A stretch of DNA of 64,000 nucleotides from Pelargonium x hortorum. Its lineage: Eukaryota > Streptophyta > Magnoliopsida > Geraniales > Geraniaceae. Made by a program: the position numbers and the translations under genes. How positions within the stretch are numbered: the stretch's first letter is position 1; each line of letters starts with the position of its first letter. This document shows positions 61,334 through 64,000 of this stretch, in pieces. The notes beneath the pieces were generated by a model. It saw nothing but the letters and a program-made list of their open reading frames with translations. It did no database searches and had not been told where the DNA came from. Location of the stretch: assembly GCA_036897525.1 (NCBI GenBank), contig JAYMTJ010000050.1, forward strand, positions 17,411-81,410. Reading direction: 5' to 3'.

Positions 61334-63285
61334 AAAGTTTGTATCTCTATAAAACTTTAATCGTAAGAGAGTGTTGGAAGTTTCACTTTTTTGTTAAATA
61401 TCGGGTATATATAAAGGAAGCCTTTCGTTGTTCAACTTATTTAGTAATGTTATATCACGTTCGATAGCTTACAAGAGCAAGGTTATATAAGTTTAGTTTA
61501 CTGTAAAAGCCTGGGAGAACTAAACTCATTTAGGATTCAAAAAGAATTACAGCCCGTCCTTTCGAGTATAAGGTATACTAGCGTAACTATCTCAAAACTC
61601 TTTATTACTACAAATTGCCTAGCACTTTATTCATGTCTTTTGGTCCTGTTTGCTCTATTTTAGAAATTTGATTCTATTATTATGGAATGGATTAGGTTCT
61701 AACAATTTTATTGGGCTGGAAGTTCAAGAGTTCGAATTAGGAGAATTTGGGATTGAGAAGTTTAGCTACAGGAAGATCCCCAGAAAGAGATTGAGAGCGA
61801 GAAAGCTTTCTATTAGTCAAGTTTTAATTGGATCCTTATGTTTCGGGAATATGAAGCTGTAGCTCGAAGGGTCTCTTAACTTGTCTTTTCCAACTAGACT
61901 CTATTCCCAATTCTAACTCTCCAAGCTAACCTATTCAATGAAATTCCCAATCCAGAGACAGGACGAAGGTTTGATACAATAGATTTTGCCTTGATTCTCT
62001 CTTTGGGTTTTCTTCCCTATACTATCTATATAGAGTCATTTCATACCTTTTCAATCTCTGATTCACTAAAGTCATTAAATCCCAAAGCAAAATCCATCGG
62101 CAATCCACTTCCAAAAAGTATCTAATTAGAACCCTTGTCAAATTGATCTGAATTACCGAAAAGAAACCAAATGAAACTAAGACTTATCATCTACACTCAC
62201 TCTACAGCATCTACTAAATACCCTAGAGATAGAAAATGAAGGATTTCTTTTCTTTTATTTTCTTTATTATGAGGATCTTAATTACTACAAATTGAAATCT
62301 ATATAATAGGGATTATGATTACTAGAAATTCTTCAATAACACACAGATAAAGTATCTGTTAGTTTATCCTAGGAATGTACTCTCAAAGCTACACCATCCT
62401 TCACTTGTCGACTGCGCCATTGATGCTAGCTCCACTTTCCTTGGCTTACAGTGTATATATTAGCTCCACTTGGTTCCATTAAGACATTGTCACAATAGAT
62501 AAACTATTGCCTGAACCCAACAATTTCTTATTTATTATTCCTAAACCATCTAATGGAATCGGCTTTTTTTTTTGTAAACCAATCAATACAGGGGGTCGGT
62601 CAATTGACGGCATCGCTTGGCCTTAATCGCAAGAGTACTCTGGCCTAGACAGTACAACTCCTATCTACACTAAGGCTCCCGCGGTAAATGTTATAAAAAA
62701 CGGGCCTAACCTTTTTTTTACTCGTACCTGCTCGAGGATTTCAAAAAAGTGGAGTTCGCTTTTTTTAGAGAGTTGGTATGCCGACTTATCTTATAAATTT
62801 CAGAGTAAAGTAAATAACACAAGCTGTAGAAGAAAGTCAAAAAGTGCTCTTTCCAAAAGCAGCATAGGCAAGGTTCTTCAATCCGGTTAGATACAGGGGT
62901 CTGTCTAAAAAAAGAATTCTACTGGGCGAGTGTTGAAACATGGAATGCAATATTCAAATATTACAGAGGCATTAGATTCTCCTTTAGTTACGCGGGGCAC
63001 AGTCCCAAAAATATATGGGTTAAACCCTTTTCTTTTTTCTTGGCTTACCGTTTTTGTGTTATGCGGTTCCTTTAAATTAAACATCTAGTCGAGCAGGAAA
63101 TCTCTGGCACGACTCCAATATGAGTCCTAATTTCGAGGGTTTTCATAATACTCTGTATACCTATTGACCTCTGTGCTTACTTTCCTTAGTAAAAGAATTC
63201 CGTTCCAACTAGATAAAGAAAGGGAGAGTCTCTCTATTTATATAAATTCAGAGACCCCACCGTATATACCATTTTTTGTTGGAAG

Positions 63286-63365
63286 ACTAAGGGCTTTGGG
63301 GTTGAACCCTTGATAATAAGATATCTTCCTTTACAGGAATATTTAGTTCTAGCTTCAGACTAGTG
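63286..63365 (-). pseudogene. Possible tRNA-Tyr (GUA) fragment
   Basis: The minus strand has a loop CTGTAAA (anticodon GTA) in a five-pair stem with one mismatch. A variable region of about 14 nt follows, with GATA/TATC able to pair, then GGTTCAACC as a T loop. Spacing between anticodon and T loop is close to that of tRNA-Tyr. The D arm and acceptor stem are not convincing. Low-confidence relic. Confidence 0.18.
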
Positions 63366-63406
63366 AATTAATTCTACACTTTTTTTGGGCTTGCAAGGAC
63401 CCCTCT

Positions 63407-63439
63407 AAAAGAAAGGATAAGGAAAAAGAAAGGATAAGG
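63407..63439 (+). repeat. Two exact copies of a 16-bp word
   Basis: AAAAGAAAGGATAAGG occurs at 63407-63422 and 63424-63439, separated by one A (period 17). Being exact, it is a recent duplication compared with the other repeats. Confidence 0.7.
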
Positions 63440-63548
63440 ACACCCTTTTTTGTATGATCTGGATTCGCTAGTGATATATTATGTACAATAATACAGAAAG
63501 TTTTTAGATCAGGCATAAGGTCCAAATAAAATTCTGTGTTTATTGACA

Positions 63549-63762
63549 ACTTTTCTACTATATAATAGAAGAGTCCAATTCCACTATAGAAAGGGACTGA
63601 GAAAGAGTAAGAATTTGAAACTTAAGAATTGTATTAGAGTATATAGTAAGAAATTGCAAACTTTTCTACTATATAGAATCAGGTCTCATTTGAGCTTTGA
63701 AAGTGGTATCCAAATTGTACTCTTTTCTTTCATTCTTTCTTTCCTTTTCTACTATCTATATA
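63549..63762 (+). repeat. Three copies of CTTTTCTACTATATA-like word
   Basis: CTTTTCTACTATATA occurs at about 63549 and 63661, and TTTTCTACTATCTATATAG at about 63745. CACTATAGAAA words fall between and after (63583, 63774). Local direct repeats with small CTATATAG palindromes. Confidence 0.5.
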
Positions 63763-64000
63763 GAATATCACCCTCACTATAGAAACCTCAAATTAGTCTT
63801 ATTTTCTATATTTCATTTTCATTACCACCATCACTGAGATTATATCATTGCCTTTGTAGCATTTCATACCTCTTTGCTTCGCACCTTGCATTTCCTATTT
63901 TGTTTTGACAATCATTTAGATAAACTCTTTTGTCTTTTCGATTGCTGAAGGATTGATAGAGCTAGAAGTTGGCCTCGTGAACCGAAGTCGTTGGAGCATG

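Larger units (their letters stand above)
60601..64000. other. Gene-free A+T-rich DNA with local repeats
   Basis: Contains segment 5, the possible tRNA-Tyr fragment, and the short recent repeats at 63.4-63.8 kb. No gene recognised. Confidence 0.55.

Noticed and set aside
1-64000. CRISPR array, rRNA, prophage or bacterial operon
   Set aside because: No regularly spaced exact repeats, no conserved rRNA words, and no run of adjacent genes on one strand.

Overview
The window is 64 kb of A+T-rich DNA (about one third G+C in the lines I sampled) with almost no genes. The longest open frame is 118 codons, which is what chance predicts for this length and composition. I recognise no protein gene, rRNA or CRISPR array, and no complete mobile element.

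The one convincing gene is a tRNA-Trp(CCA) of plastid/cyanobacterial type on the minus strand at 56124-56197. Eight or more other places look like badly decayed tRNAs: Met(CAU), Pro(UGG), Lys(UUU), Arg(UCU), Ser(GCU), Asn(GUU), Gln(UUG), and possibly another Ser and a Tyr. Their loops can be read but most of their stems are broken. A plastid-type tRNA-Trp in huge non-coding DNA points to a green-lineage organelle genome. An inflated plant mitochondrial genome with plastid-derived tRNAs fits best, and an inflated algal plastid is the main alternative. The low G+C is unusual for a flowering-plant mitochondrion, so the host assignment is tentative.

Layout: two textures alternate. Most of the window (about 1-8.3, 10.2-11.4, 12.6-18.2, 18.8-29, 36-43, 46.5-56 and 60-64 kb, with transitional patches between) is A/T-rich DNA with homopolymer tracts and many short G+C-rich palindromes (GGATCC, CCCGGG, GGAATCC-like). 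The second texture (about 8.3-10.2, 11.4-12.6, 18.2-18.8, 29.3-33.5 in part, 43.4-46.4 and 56.3-60.1 kb) has fewer such palindromes. It carries diverged dispersed and tandem repeats: family X at 9, 11.8, 12.4 and 18.3 kb, a roughly 1.1-kb tandem unit at 44.1-46.4 kb, and five GCT/CTT-rich segments that read as Ala/Leu-rich frames.

No set of neighbouring genes works together here, and I could not demonstrate a new biological system. The points most worth checking are the tRNA graveyard, the dispersed palindromes, the old repeat families, and a three-hairpin element at 25.77-25.82 kb. All repeat and relic calls were made by eye, without alignment software.
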